A stretch of 64,000 bases of DNA from Neisseria sicca (GTDB lineage: Bacteria; Pseudomonadota; Gammaproteobacteria; Burkholderiales; Neisseriaceae). Where the stretch lies: positions 248,001-312,000 of the forward strand of contig NZ_POXG01000001.1 in assembly GCF_003044565.1 (NCBI RefSeq). The letters are read 5' to 3'. Each line of letters opens with the position of its first letter. The stretch's first letter is position 1. Both the position numbers and the translations under genes were made by a program. Of this stretch, positions 41,945-50,375 are shown in pieces. The notes beneath the pieces were generated by a model that made no database searches, was not told the origin of the DNA, and saw only the letters and a program-made list of their open reading frames with translations.

Positions 41945-44569
41945 ATGAAAACCTCCGAACTACGCCAAAAATTCCTAAAATTCTTCGAATCCAAAGGCCA
42001 CACCATCGTCCGCTCTTCCAGCCTCGTGCCGCACGACGACCCGACGCTGCTGTTTACCAACGCCGGTATGAACCAGTTTAAAGACGTGTTCCTCGGCTTT
42101 GACAAACGCGCCTACAACCGCGCCACCACCGCGCAAAAATGCGTACGCGCAGGCGGCAAACACAACGACTTAGAAAACGTCGGCTACACCGCCCGCCACC
42201 ACACCTTCTTCGAAATGATGGGCAACTTCTCCTTTGGTGACTACTTCAAACGCGATGCCATCCACTTCGCTTGGGAATTCCTCACTTCCCCCGAATGGCT
42301 GAACCTGCCCAAAGACAAACTCTTGGCAACCGTGTATGCCGAAGACGACGAAGCCTACAACATTTGGCTGAACGAAATCGGTATGCCTGCCGAGCGCATC
42401 GTCCGCATCGGCGACAACAAAGGCGCGAAATACGCGTCCGACAACTTCTGGCAGATGGGCGACACCGGTCCTTGCGGTCCGTGTTCCGAAATTTTCTACG
42501 ACCACGGCGAAGAAATCTGGGGCGGCATTCCCGGCAGCCCTGAAGAAGACGGCGACCGCTGGATTGAAATTTGGAACTGCGTTTTCATGCAGTTCAACCG
42601 CGACGAACAAGGCAATATGAACCCGCTGCCCAAGCCGTCCGTCGATACCGGCATGGGCTTGGAGCGCATGGCGGCCGTGATGCAGCACGTCCACAGCAAC
42701 TACGAAATCGACCTGTTCCAAGACCTGCTCAAAGCCGTTGCCCGCGAAACTGGTGCGCCGTTCAGCATGGACGAACCGAGCCTGAAAGTCGTTGCCGACC
42801 ACATCCGCTCCTGCTCCTTCCTGATTGCCGACGGCGTGATGCCGTCCAACGAAGGCCGCGGCTATGTACTGCGCCGCATCATCCGCCGCGCCGTGCGCCA
42901 CGGTTACAAACTCGGTCAGAAACAGGCGTTTTTCTACAAACTCGTGCCCGATTTGGTCAAAGCGATGGGTGACGCATATCCTGAGTTGAAAGAAAAACGA
43001 GCCCAAATCGAAGAAGCCCTGAAAAACGAAGAAAGCCGCTTTGCCCAAACTTTGGAAACCGGCATGGCTTTGCTGGAAAACGCGTTGACCAAAGGCAGCA
43101 ACAAACTGGACGGTGAAATCATCTTCAAACTCTACGACACATACGGCTTCCCATACGATTTGACCGCCGACATCTGCCGCGAACGCAATATCGATTTGGA
43201 CGAAGACGGCTTCAACCGCGAAATGGAAGCCCAACGCGCCCGCGCCCGCGCCGCGCAAAACTTCAAAGCTAACGCGCAACTGGACTACACAGGCACGGAC
43301 ACCGAGTTCACAGGTTACGAAAAACGCAGCCAAGACACCAAAATCATCGCCTTATACAAAGGCAGCGAAGCCGTGGACGAACTCCAAGCAGGCGAAGCAG
43401 GCGTGGTTGTTTTGGAACAAACCCCGTTCTACGCCGAAAGCGGCGGCCAAGTCGGCGACGTAGGCTTTATCTTCGCAGGCGAAAACCGCTTCCGCGTCGA
43501 AGACACGCAGAAAATCAAAGCCGCCGTACACGGACAATTCGGCGCAGTCGTTTCAGGTCGTCTGAAAGTGGGCGATGCCGTATCCGCAGAAATCGACAAC
43601 GATATCCGCGACAGCATCATGCGCAACCACAGCGTGACCCACCTGATGCACAAAGCCCTGCGCGATGTTTTGGGCACACACGTCGAACAAAAAGGCAGCC
43701 TGCAAAACGCCGAGCTGACCCGCTTCGACATCTCCCACCCGCAAGGCATCAGCGCGGAAGAAATCGCCGAAGTTGAACGCCGCGTCAACGCCGCGATTAT
43801 CGCCAACGTGCCCGTCAAAGTGGAAACCATGTCCATTGAAGACGCGCAAAAATCAGGCGCAGTCATGCTCTTCGGCGAAAAATACGGCGACTTCGTCCGC
43901 GTCATCACCATGGGCGAGTACTCCACCGAACTGTGCGGCGGCACCCACGTCGCCCGCACCGGCGACATCGGCTTCTTCAAAATCATCAGCGAAGGCGGCA
44001 TCGCCGCAGGCATCCGCCGCGTAGAAGCCATCACCGGCCTTGCCGCGCTGGCATGGGCGCAAAACCAAGAAAGCCTGATGAAAAACATCATTGCCGAAGT
44101 CAAAGCCCAAACCGAAAAAGACGTACTCGCCAAAATCCAAGCCAACGCCGCCAACGCCAAAGCCTTGGAAAAAGAGTTGGCAAAAGCCAAAGCCGAACTC
44201 GCCGTCCACGCAGGCGCAAAACTCTTGGACAACGCCAAAGACTTGGGCGCAGCCAAACTCGTCGCCGCCCAAATCGAAGCCGACGCAGCCGCCCTGCGCG
44301 AAATCGTTACCGATTTAACCGGCAAATCCGACAACGCCGTGATTCTTTTGGCGGCAGTAAACGACGGCAAAGTCTCTCTGTGCGCCGGCGTATCCAAAGC
44401 CCTGACAGGAAAAGTGAAAGCCGGCGATTTGGTCAAATTCGCAGCCGAACAAGTCGGCGGCAAAGGCGGTGGTAGACCGGATTTGGCACAGGCCGGCGGT
44501 ACAGATGTCGCGAAACTGCCTGAAATGCTGGGAAGCGTGGAAGGCTGGGTAAACAGTAAGCTGGTTTGA
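41945..44569 (+). CDS. alaS: Alanine-tRNA ligase
   Basis: AlaRS charges tRNA-Ala and edits Ser and Gly. The 874 residues contain the class II catalytic core ([18 protein letters not shown], motif 2 near [17 protein letters not shown]), the editing domain with the zinc site [14 protein letters not shown] and [13 protein letters not shown], and the C-terminal C-Ala domain ending [11 protein letters not shown]. The start at 41945 gives the expected [15 protein letters not shown] is embedded near 43553. A DUS terminator follows. Confidence 0.97.
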   Translation: MKTSELRQKFLKFFESKGHTIVRSSSLVPHDDPTLLFTNAGMNQFKDVFLGFDKRAYNRATTAQKCVRAGGKHNDLENVGYTARHHTFFEMMGNFSFGDYFKRDAIHFAWEFLTSPEWLNLPKDKLLATVYAEDDEAYNIWLNEIGMPAERIVRIGDNKGAKYASDNFWQMGDTGPCGPCSEIFYDHGEEIWGGIPGSPEEDGDRWIEIWNCVFMQFNRDEQGNMNPLPKPSVDTGMGLERMAAVMQHVHSNYEIDLFQDLLKAVARETGAPFSMDEPSLKVVADHIRSCSFLIADGVMPSNEGRGYVLRRIIRRAVRHGYKLGQKQAFFYKLVPDLVKAMGDAYPELKEKRAQIEEALKNEESRFAQTLETGMALLENALTKGSNKLDGEIIFKLYDTYGFPYDLTADICRERNIDLDEDGFNREMEAQRARARAAQNFKANAQLDYTGTDTEFTGYEKRSQDTKIIALYKGSEAVDELQAGEAGVVVLEQTPFYAESGGQVGDVGFIFAGENRFRVEDTQKIKAAVHGQFGAVVSGRLKVGDAVSAEIDNDIRDSIMRNHSVTHLMHKALRDVLGTHVEQKGSLQNAELTRFDISHPQGISAEEIAEVERRVNAAIIANVPVKVETMSIEDAQKSGAVMLFGEKYGDFVRVITMGEYSTELCGGTHVARTGDIGFFKIISEGGIAAGIRRVEAITGLAALAWAQNQESLMKNIIAEVKAQTEKDVLAKIQANAANAKALEKELAKAKAELAVHAGAKLLDNAKDLGAAKLVAAQIEADAAALREIVTDLTGKSDNAVILLAAVNDGKVSLCAGVSKALTGKVKAGDLVKFAAEQVGGKGGGRPDLAQAGGTDVAKLPEMLGSVEGWVNSKLV

Positions 44570-44595
44570 TAAGTGATGTATTAAGTTAAGTAGAG

Positions 44596-44632
44596 AAGGT
44601 CGTCTGAAAAATTTTTCAGACGACCTTTTTTG
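44596..44632 (+). terminator. DUS-pair terminator after alaS
   Basis: GAAGGTCGTCTGAAAAA and TTTTTCAGACGACCTTTTTT form a near-perfect stem 25 bases beyond the alaS stop. Confidence 0.9.
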
Positions 44633-45132
44633 TACTGTCTGTGATACTTATTTTTACAATGGGTTGCAAAGGTCTCAGGTTGCGTTTTTGAGTTTATGGA
44701 AGAAGCTAGATAAGCCCTTGCTGTATATCATAGAGACGAACTTTACACGTTGATTTCAGGCTTCAAAGTAAACGAAAGGTCGTCTGAAACGAGGTTTTGG
44801 ATTGACGAAAACCGTAATTCAGACGACCTTCACAACCATAAAAAACCATTTTGCCATTTAGCCCGATTTAAAGCGGGGTGGTTCGTTTCAATTTTTATCA
44901 TCGGGGGATGATAACCAAAGAAATTTGTATTGTTTTGATAGCTGAAGCTTTCAGACGACCTTTAAGGTCGTCTGAAAATACAAAACGGCAAACCGTCAAT
45001 TAGATGACCGCGTGCGTATGTACCGCACACTCCCTACACCTTGATTTTCAAGTTTCGCGTAATTTACAAGTAGGGTGTATGGCGTAGCCACGCACGTGGT
45101 GGGTTGAGTATACAGGCTACGGCTTGTTGTTA
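44633..45132. other. Non-coding gap with DUS pairs and the left inverted repeat
   Basis: About 500 bases without a gene. It holds two more DUS pairs (about 44776-44829 and 44951-44978) and the left repeat of the two-component cassette (45005-45127). Confidence 0.6.
45005..45127. repeat. Left arm of an inverted repeat around the two-component cassette
   Basis: The arm contains ACCGCGTGCGTATGTACCGC (45007-45026), CACTCCCTACACC and, at its inner end, CAGGCTACGGCT (45116-45127). The right arm (46866-46952) holds the reverse complements in mirrored order: AGCCGTAGCCTG, GGTGTAGGGTGTGTGCGGTA and CGCACGCACGCGGT. The left arm has about 40 extra bases. Confidence 0.65.
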
Positions 45133-45903
45133 TTAAGTTCTGAAAACCAACATCACTGAAAATTTACTGTACTCAACATTGTTTATAGTAGTAATTATTT
45201 CTTTATCTGAGAATAATCTGAGTTCGACTGAATGTAATTTACATAATTGATCTGCAATATAAAGTCCTAAACCTTCACCAGGGAAATTTAAAGCATTTTT
45301 AGCTCTGTATTTTTTCTCCTTCAGGTGAATAATTTCTTCCTCTGATATTTTGGGTCCTATAGACTCAATAATAACTTCTAATTTTGTAGCAATTGTAGGG
45401 TTGTCATATGTTTGAAAACGAACATCTATAGGCATGTCGTTAGGAGTATATTTTAATGCATTATCAATTAAAATAAAAGGAACGCAATCAAATGCGCTCA
45501 TTGCGCTAATTGCATATTTTGTATTTCCATGAAATTGGACTTTATTATTCTTTTTACGAGATTTTTTATTAAAAATGTATCTAGCTTTATCAAATTTTTG
45601 GTATATTATAGCTGGATATTTATGTTGTTTTTCTAAACCTTTAGGGTTCAATTCTAATTCTGAATATATAATTCTTGAGGACAGTATAGAGGATATATTT
45701 TGAATTGTATTACTTAACTCATATGCCCTACTTTCCTTTTCTTTATGAAATAATTCGACAAGTTCTTGAGAATGATTTAGTATTAAATCATTAAACTTAG
45801 CAACCTCGTGCTTTAAATTTTTTAAAATCTCAATTTCATCTTCTAATATAGATATTCTATCCCTCAGTTTTAATAACTTTTTATTTTGTTTATCATAATT
45901 CAT
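45133..45903 (-). CDS. Soluble histidine-kinase-type ATPase domain protein
   Basis: A 256-residue protein. An N-terminal coiled coil (about residues 5-80, with a candidate His in LILNHSQELVE) leads to a HATPase_c domain: N box IDNALKYTPND (about 146-156) and G box NFPGEGLGLYIADQLCKLH (about 208-226). It has no membrane helix or sensor domain. AGGAGGAAAAA precedes the ATG at 45903, only 16 bases after the receiver gene, so the two form an operon. Very AT-rich compared with the core genes. I know no close named family. Confidence 0.72.
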   Translation of the reverse strand: MNYDKQNKKLLKLRDRISILEDEIEILKNLKHEVAKFNDLILNHSQELVELFHKEKESRAYELSNTIQNISSILSSRIIYSELELNPKGLEKQHKYPAIIYQKFDKARYIFNKKSRKKNNKVQFHGNTKYAISAMSAFDCVPFILIDNALKYTPNDMPIDVRFQTYDNPTIATKLEVIIESIGPKISEEEIIHLKEKKYRAKNALNFPGEGLGLYIADQLCKLHSVELRLFSDKEIITTINNVEYSKFSVMLVFRT

Positions 45904-45919
45904 TTTTTCCTCCTAATAT

Positions 45920-46636
45920 TTATTTTATTACTTCTTTTGCTATTTCAATTAATCCACTTGATAAACTACTAGATATAAACTGATTCACAATATCCTGAAA
46001 ATAAGGATTTATAGAAATACTTTTTGTTTCATCTAAAATAGTGTCTTTGTTTTTTTGTTCAACCAAATATTGAATATATTTCTGTTCTAATTGAAATAAC
46101 TCATATAACTCCATATTTTTTTCAAGAAGAATGGAGCGAAACCTTTTCCAACGGATAATAGGATTGCTGCAAATGCGAATAGCCTCCTCAAAAATGGAAG
46201 ACCATTGCTCTACAGAAGTACCTTTACCAATGAAAATATCCGCATGTTTGGTGTATTCTTGTAGCACTAAATCATAGCTATGCGTTGAGTATGCAATAAT
46301 ATATTTGTCAGGATATTGATTTCTTATTTCTTTTATTATAAAAGCCCCACCTCTGGTAGAATCTGACAATTCTTTTCCTACACCTTGTATATCACATACA
46401 ACAATAGGAAATTCTTTTACTATTTGGATAGATGAAATATCATCAAATTTAGTTATTTGGAAATTATTATTTCTTAATTTATTTAAAGGGGGGAAATCAT
46501 TATCATCTATAATGAGTATCTTGTTAAGTTCCTTTAATTTGTTTATACCTACATTTTCATTGATATTTATATCTGACAATTTAAATATTTTAGTAGTATT
46601 TTCTACTTTTTCACTTTTACGAAAGAAATTTAGCAT
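45920..46636 (-). CDS. Receiver-domain protein without a DNA-binding output
   Basis: A 238-residue soluble protein. Residues about 37-150 look like a response-regulator receiver: ILIIDDND (acidic pair), VVCDIQGVG with the likely phospho-acceptor Asp (about residue 83), IAYSTHSYD (Thr/Ser switch) and IFIGKGTS (conserved Lys). The C-terminal 90 residues are helical (MELYELFQLEQKYIQYLVEQ) with no helix-turn-helix. AGGGGAG lies about 8 bases before the ATG. It is first in the operon with the kinase-like gene. The output is unknown. Strongly AT-rich, so probably acquired. Confidence 0.7.
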   Translation of the reverse strand: MLNFFRKSEKVENTTKIFKLSDININENVGINKLKELNKILIIDDNDFPPLNKLRNNNFQITKFDDISSIQIVKEFPIVVCDIQGVGKELSDSTRGGAFIIKEIRNQYPDKYIIAYSTHSYDLVLQEYTKHADIFIGKGTSVEQWSSIFEEAIRICSNPIIRWKRFRSILLEKNMELYELFQLEQKYIQYLVEQKNKDTILDETKSISINPYFQDIVNQFISSSLSSGLIEIAKEVIK

Positions 46637-46683
46637 ATTAAAGCTCCCCTTATTTATAAAGTAATTTTGAGATTACAAAATCC

Positions 46684-46852
46684 TTAGTAAATACTTCTCT
46701 TATTCTTTGCTACCTGCTCCAGACTGCCACAAGCAATAATCATACCGCCACCGCCTTCCGACCCTAAGTCGACAATATAATCAGCCGTTTTAATCATGTC
46801 AAGATTATGCTCGATAATCACAATCGGGTTGCCTTCGCCTTTCAGACGACCT
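46684..46852 (-). pseudogene. UvrA-family C-terminal fragment
   Basis: The minus-strand frame [20 protein letters not shown], then [20 protein letters not shown] and [12 protein letters not shown], ends at a TAA (46684-46686). It matches the Walker B/H-loop end of UvrA-type ATPases (VIEHNLDVIK.AD.IIDLGPEGG.GGG). About 50 codons remain; the sequence starts abruptly at a DUS (46841-46852). This is a relic next to the two-component cassette, not a working gene. Confidence 0.75.
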
Positions 46853-46865
46853 ATGACTTACAGTA

Positions 46866-46952
46866 AGCCGTAGCCTGCATTTCCACTAATAGGGCGACGC
46901 AAACCTTAAGATTGTGGTGTAGGGTGTGTGCGGTACGCACGCACGCGGTTTT
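46866..46952. repeat. Right arm of the inverted repeat around the two-component cassette
   Basis: Holds AGCCGTAGCCTG (46866-46877) and GGTGTAGGGTGTGTGCGGTA with CGCACGCACGCGGT (46916-46950), the mirror of the left arm at 45005-45127. Confidence 0.65.
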
Positions 46953-46995
46953 ATCGTTACCGAATTATTCCAAACCATGCCGTAATACGGCCGGC

Positions 46996-47188
46996 AGCAA
47001 GCGTAGCTTGGGTCATGATCCAACGAAATCCTCATATCACCTGTAATATCAAAGCTGCCTGAAAAATAATTTTCAGACGACCTTTCTCTATCAAAAGCAG
47101 CCTGCACTTTCAAAAATTGAAATGCAGGCTGCTTTTCATAAAAATTAGAAAAAAACGCGCAATATTTTTATACTGTACATCATGTAGC
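46996..47188 (+). repeat. ~190 bp direct repeat, copy 1, with Kingella-type DUS hairpin
   Basis: Contains a mixed hairpin (AAAGCTGCCTGAAAA with TTTTCAGACGACC) and a second hairpin of AAGCAGCCTGCA (47095-47106) and TGCAGGCTGCTT (47123-47134), the AG-king3DUS dialect. It ends in AATATTTTTATACTGTACAT, a likely -10 region, 50 bases before the CPBP gene. Copy 2 is at 48050-48228. The rest of the 46637-47239 gap is the UvrA fragment and the right inverted-repeat arm. Confidence 0.7.
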
Positions 47189-47239
47189 AAGTCGTACCTG
47201 CTCCCCTGCCAACTTATTTACTGAACGAACAGGAATAAC

Positions 47240-48061
47240 ATGCAGAAGCTTCCTTCAGAAAAACCGACAGCCGGTTATTCGCATCCGTGGCAATACTTTC
47301 TGCTGGTGTACGCTTTGAGCGCGCCGTTTTGGCTGCTGTCTTTGCTCCTCAAAAACAGTCCTCTGCCTGATAATCTGCCGCTGACCGACATCGGCGCGGC
47401 ACTCACCCCGACAGTTGCCGCCGCGTTGCTGCGTTACCGTGAGGGCGGAATGGCAGCGGTGCGCAGCCTGTTTGGACGTGTGTTTGATTACGGGCGGATC
47501 AAGCATTCTGCCTATTTTTGGACGGCAATACTGATTTTTCCCCTGCTTTATCTGCTGACTTATGTCGCGATACGCCAAACAGGACAAACCATACCTGCCT
47601 TATCCGTATCGTTTGCGCCGCTTGCCGGTGCGTTCGTCATGTTCTTTATCGCAGCAGTTGCCGAGGAATTGGGCTATGCCGCCTACGCTACGGAAAGTCT
47701 GCAACGGCGTTTTACCCCGCTCGTTACGGCGCTGATTATCGGGGTGCCGTGGGCGTTGTGGCACTTGCCGTCCATGATTGCCGTGGGGCAGTCTGCCGAA
47801 CTGATTGCATGGGGGCTGGCAGGGACGGTTGCCGTGAGAATTATCTATGTATGGCTGTATAACGGCAGCGGCGGTTCGGTATTTGTATTGATTGCATGCC
47901 ACACGGTTGCCAATACCGCGCGTACGGGCTTTCCGGGCGGACGGGCGGCATATGAAAACGGCAATGGTATGATTCCATACGGAATCATCATCATTGCGGC
48001 GGCAATCGTGATGGTTTTTTGGCATAAGGCGATGTGTTCATTTAATGGTAAGCAACCGTAG
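47240..48061 (+). CDS. CPBP-family intramembrane metalloprotease
   Basis: A 273-residue protein with about seven hydrophobic segments. The Abi/CPBP motifs are present: AVAEELGYAAYA (the EE pair, near residue 138), GVPWALWHLPSM (motif 2 with His) and ACHTVAN (motif 3 His). CPBP (Rce1-like) proteases act on membrane proteins or peptides and some protect against self-made bacteriocins. No bacteriocin gene is seen. It has its own upstream repeat with a likely promoter. Confidence 0.82.
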   Translation: MQKLPSEKPTAGYSHPWQYFLLVYALSAPFWLLSLLLKNSPLPDNLPLTDIGAALTPTVAAALLRYREGGMAAVRSLFGRVFDYGRIKHSAYFWTAILIFPLLYLLTYVAIRQTGQTIPALSVSFAPLAGAFVMFFIAAVAEELGYAAYATESLQRRFTPLVTALIIGVPWALWHLPSMIAVGQSAELIAWGLAGTVAVRIIYVWLYNGSGGSVFVLIACHTVANTARTGFPGGRAAYENGNGMIPYGIIIIAAAIVMVFWHKAMCSFNGKQP

Positions 48062-48228
48062 TTTGGGTTATATATCCAACGGAACTGAATATCAAAGGTC
48101 GTCTGAAATCTATTTTCAGACGACCTCTTTATATAAAAAGCAGCCTGAACTTTCAAAAATCGAAGTGCAGGCTGCTTTTTGTGATGATTGGAAAAAACGC
48201 ACACTATTTTTATACTGTATATTGTGCA
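48050..48228 (+). repeat. ~190 bp direct repeat, copy 2
   Basis: An imperfect copy of 46996-47188: the same order of DUS hairpin (AGGTCGTCTGAAA type here), then AAGCAGCCTGAA with TGCAGGCTGCTT (48138-48177), then ACTATTTTTATACTGTATAT. It lies before the methyltransferase gene as copy 1 lies before the CPBP gene. Confidence 0.7.
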
Positions 48229-48265
48229 GGCACAATGCAAAACAACATTACCCAAAGGAATCCTT

Positions 48266-48853
48266 ATGTTTAAGACGCTCAAAAGCATTTGGCAGGGACT
48301 TACGCAAAAAGGCAAAATCTTCCCGCATCAGCTTGCATTCACGCTGCTGATTCCTTTACGTAACTGGGCGCTTTCGCCGCAACAAATCGTACAACGGCTA
48401 CACCTTGCGCCGCACCACTGCATTTTGGAAGTAGGCTGCGGAGCGGGTTATTTCAGCCCGACGCTGGCGCAGTCGGTTCCGCAAGGACGATTGGTGGCAG
48501 CGGATATACAGCCGGAAATGTTGGCTTATACCGAAAAACGTTTGCGTCGTCGACATATCGACAATGTAGATTATTATTTGTGCGACGGCACGCATTTTGA
48601 TTTTCCCGATCAATCGTTTGACCGCATTGTGCTGATTACCGTGTTGGGCGAAGTCGCCAACCAAGCCGAGTATTTGGCAGAGTTCCGCAGGCTGCTTCGC
48701 CCTGACGGGCTGCTGTCGGTTTCCGAAACAGCAGGCGACCCCGATAAACCGAGTCGCGCCGAATTGCGCGATTTAATGCGGCAAAACGGGTTTGATGTGG
48801 CAGACGAATATGGAAGCGAACGCAATTTTACTTTGAATTTTAAATTAGTCTGA
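48266..48853 (+). CDS. Class I SAM-dependent methyltransferase
   Basis: A 195-residue methyltransferase. The Rossmann motifs are ILEVGCGAGYFSPTLAQ (motif I, about residue 54), VAADIQPEM (motif II) and the RIVLITVLGEV and LLRPDGLLSVSE blocks of the UbiE/Methyltransf_11 group. The ATG at 48266 has AAAGGA 6 bases upstream; an upstream extension from 48188 runs through the repeat and is rejected. The substrate is unknown. Confidence 0.82.
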   Translation: MFKTLKSIWQGLTQKGKIFPHQLAFTLLIPLRNWALSPQQIVQRLHLAPHHCILEVGCGAGYFSPTLAQSVPQGRLVAADIQPEMLAYTEKRLRRRHIDNVDYYLCDGTHFDFPDQSFDRIVLITVLGEVANQAEYLAEFRRLLRPDGLLSVSETAGDPDKPSRAELRDLMRQNGFDVADEYGSERNFTLNFKLV

Positions 48854-49134
48854 CCTGAAGATATCACAGTAAACTGGCTGAATGGAAATGAAGATATAGG
48901 TTAAAGTTCAGATTCAGCCCCTCCTTATACAGCGTGTAATATCAAAGGTCGTCTGAAAACTATTTTCAGACGACCACGTATTTTGATTTCAAGCACCCCG
49001 ATTGCTCTATAGGGATGGCTTGTATATAAAAACAAATGTTTATTGCGTTTGAAATTATATTGAAAGTTAATTTTCATACATATTTCATAATAATTAAATC
49101 ACTTAATACATAACTAATCAGTAAAGGCATAAAT
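48854..49134. other. Non-coding gap with a DUS pair
   Basis: Holds one inverted DUS pair (48944-48976) preceded by GTAATATCAAAGG, which echoes the start of the ~190 bp repeats. I see no gene here. Confidence 0.55.
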
Positions 49135-49169
49135 AAAAACGGACTCTGAGTCATCAGAATCCGTTTTTC
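49135..49169 (-). terminator. Intrinsic terminator after the Ala-rich lipoprotein gene
   Basis: AAAAACGGACTCTGA and TCAGAATCCGTTTTT form a long stem with a 4-base loop, just beyond the minus-strand stop at 49186. Confidence 0.9.
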
Positions 49170-49185
49170 TGCTAAAGGTACAGTA

Positions 49186-49533
49186 TTACTTAGCTGCGTC
49201 AGCAGCATCTTTTGCTTCTTCTTTAGCATCAGCAGCAGCTTCTTTGGCATCGTCTGCAGCGTCTTGAGCTGCTTCTGCAGCTGCCGCAGAGGATTCCTTA
49301 GCAATTTCTTGTAATCCAGTCAAGCCATTTTTACAAGCCAGTTCCTGCTGATCTGAAGCCATCTTTTTAATTCCCTCAAGCTGTTCTTTCATAGTTGCTT
49401 TTGTTTCTGCAGGAAGTTCTTTAGAATTTTCGATAGCTTTTTGGTATTCATCACAAACTGCAGGAGTACCACCACCACATGCAGACAAAGACAAAGCGGC
49501 CAACAAAGTTGCCAATAAAGCTGATTTTTTCAT
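49186..49533 (-). CDS. Small alanine-rich lipoprotein
   Basis: A 115-residue protein with lipobox LSAC in KSALLATLLAALSLSACGGG. The mature part has a small helical region with two Cys (VCDEYQKAIENSKELPAETK, then ELACKNGLTGLQEI), followed by an Ala-Asp-Glu-Lys-rich coiled tail of about 35 residues (repeats of the type DAA-DDAKEAA). The helical part resembles DUF5339-type proteins. The tail may cross the periplasm or contact peptidoglycan, as in Lpp, but that is inference. It has its own promoter and terminator. Confidence 0.78.
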   Translation of the reverse strand: MKKSALLATLLAALSLSACGGGTPAVCDEYQKAIENSKELPAETKATMKEQLEGIKKMASDQQELACKNGLTGLQEIAKESSAAAAEAAQDAADDAKEAAADAKEEAKDAADAAK

Positions 49534-49572
49534 GAGTCTCTCTTTTTGGATCTTGGTTAAAAAAGAAATTGT

Positions 49573-49600
49573 ATGTTAAACCATTCTTGCGGAGTGTCAA
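49573..49600 (-). promoter_or_regulatory. Predicted promoter of the Ala-rich lipoprotein gene
   Basis: On the minus strand TTGACA (49600-49595) and TAACAT (49578-49573) are 16 bases apart, about 40 bases before the ATG at 49533. The -35 is a perfect consensus. Confidence 0.65.
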
Positions 49601-50059
49601 GCACAGCCATTTTGTTTCCATGACTAAAATCATGGGATTAGATGAAATTAGACGGTTTGAAAGAAAAAAGTTAAGTAATGAATACCGTTATTAAGGAATA
49701 TTTTTTGATGGAATACGTGTTTAAATTCTCTTTTATTTTATAGGGTTATTTAATTTTTTATTTTGTTTGAATTGAGTTTGTATAGATGATGTTAAGCCAT
49801 ATGCGCTTGAGTTAGTAAAATAATTTCAAAATCGGTTAAATAATGGTAATTCAGGCTATTTTCAAATGTGAAATAAATATATTTTATATGTCATATTGAA
49901 TGTATTTTGAATATAGACAATTTAGTTAATTATTTTTGAGGAGTAAGGGTAATTAAATCTATTGTGAATGATTTATAAACTATAGCATTAGTAAGATAAC
50001 TTGCTATATAGTTATGTTGTTTGTATTTTCTTTGCTATCTTCCTTTATTGACAAAAAAT
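49601..50059. other. AT-rich non-coding gap
   Basis: About 460 bases, very AT-rich. No ORF, DUS or hairpin that I can support apart from short A/T runs. Confidence 0.5.
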
Positions 50060-50094
50060 CAGGCAGTCTGAAAGTCACTTTCAGGCTGCCTGAG
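50060..50094 (-). terminator. AG-kingDUS-type hairpin after the 84-aa gene
   Basis: AGGCAGTCTGAAAGT pairs with ACTTTCAGGCTGCCT (one G-T pair). The right arm reads AGGCAGCCTGAA on the minus strand, the AG-kingDUS of Kingella; the left arm is one base away from it. Confidence 0.75.
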
Positions 50095-50108
50095 CTTTTC
50101 ATTTATTG

Positions 50109-50363
50109 CTATTTATCTTTCTGCCACGCCTGATATGAACGAATGGCTAAAAACAGGCAGACAATCCATGCTATGCCTAGAAAACCCCACACGCCGGTTA
50201 CGCCGAACTCTTTAAATAGCCAAGCGACTGCGCGACCTTTTCTATAAGCATGTTCGGTATCAACCACATGCACCGTGCCGTCTTGCGTAAGGTACCAGCC
50301 CAATGCGGGCAATACGATGAGCGCAAGCAGGTTTTGCAGCAGCTTTCTTAGATTGGCATTCAT
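50109..50363 (-). CDS. Small membrane protein of unknown function (84 aa)
   Basis: Two hydrophobic helices (about residues 10-25 and 56-74) separated by a loop with DGTVHVVDTEHAYRKG. It lies 12 bases after the ABC-F gene on the same strand and so is probably in its transcript, and it is followed by a kingDUS-type terminator. I cannot name the family. Confidence 0.65.
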   Translation of the reverse strand: MNANLRKLLQNLLALIVLPALGWYLTQDGTVHVVDTEHAYRKGRAVAWLFKEFGVTGVWGFLGIAWIVCLFLAIRSYQAWQKDK

Positions 50364-50375
50364 GTTTTTATTTCC

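Noticed and set aside
44933..45000. DUS pairs as terminal inverted repeats of a transposon
   Set aside because: DUS pairs occur behind many ordinary genes across the window, so the pair beside the two-component cassette says nothing about mobility. The 45005/46866 arms are a separate sequence.
49601..50059. A hidden small RNA or gene in the AT-rich gap
   Set aside because: There is no ORF, no clear promoter-terminator pair and no stable stem that I could pick out.
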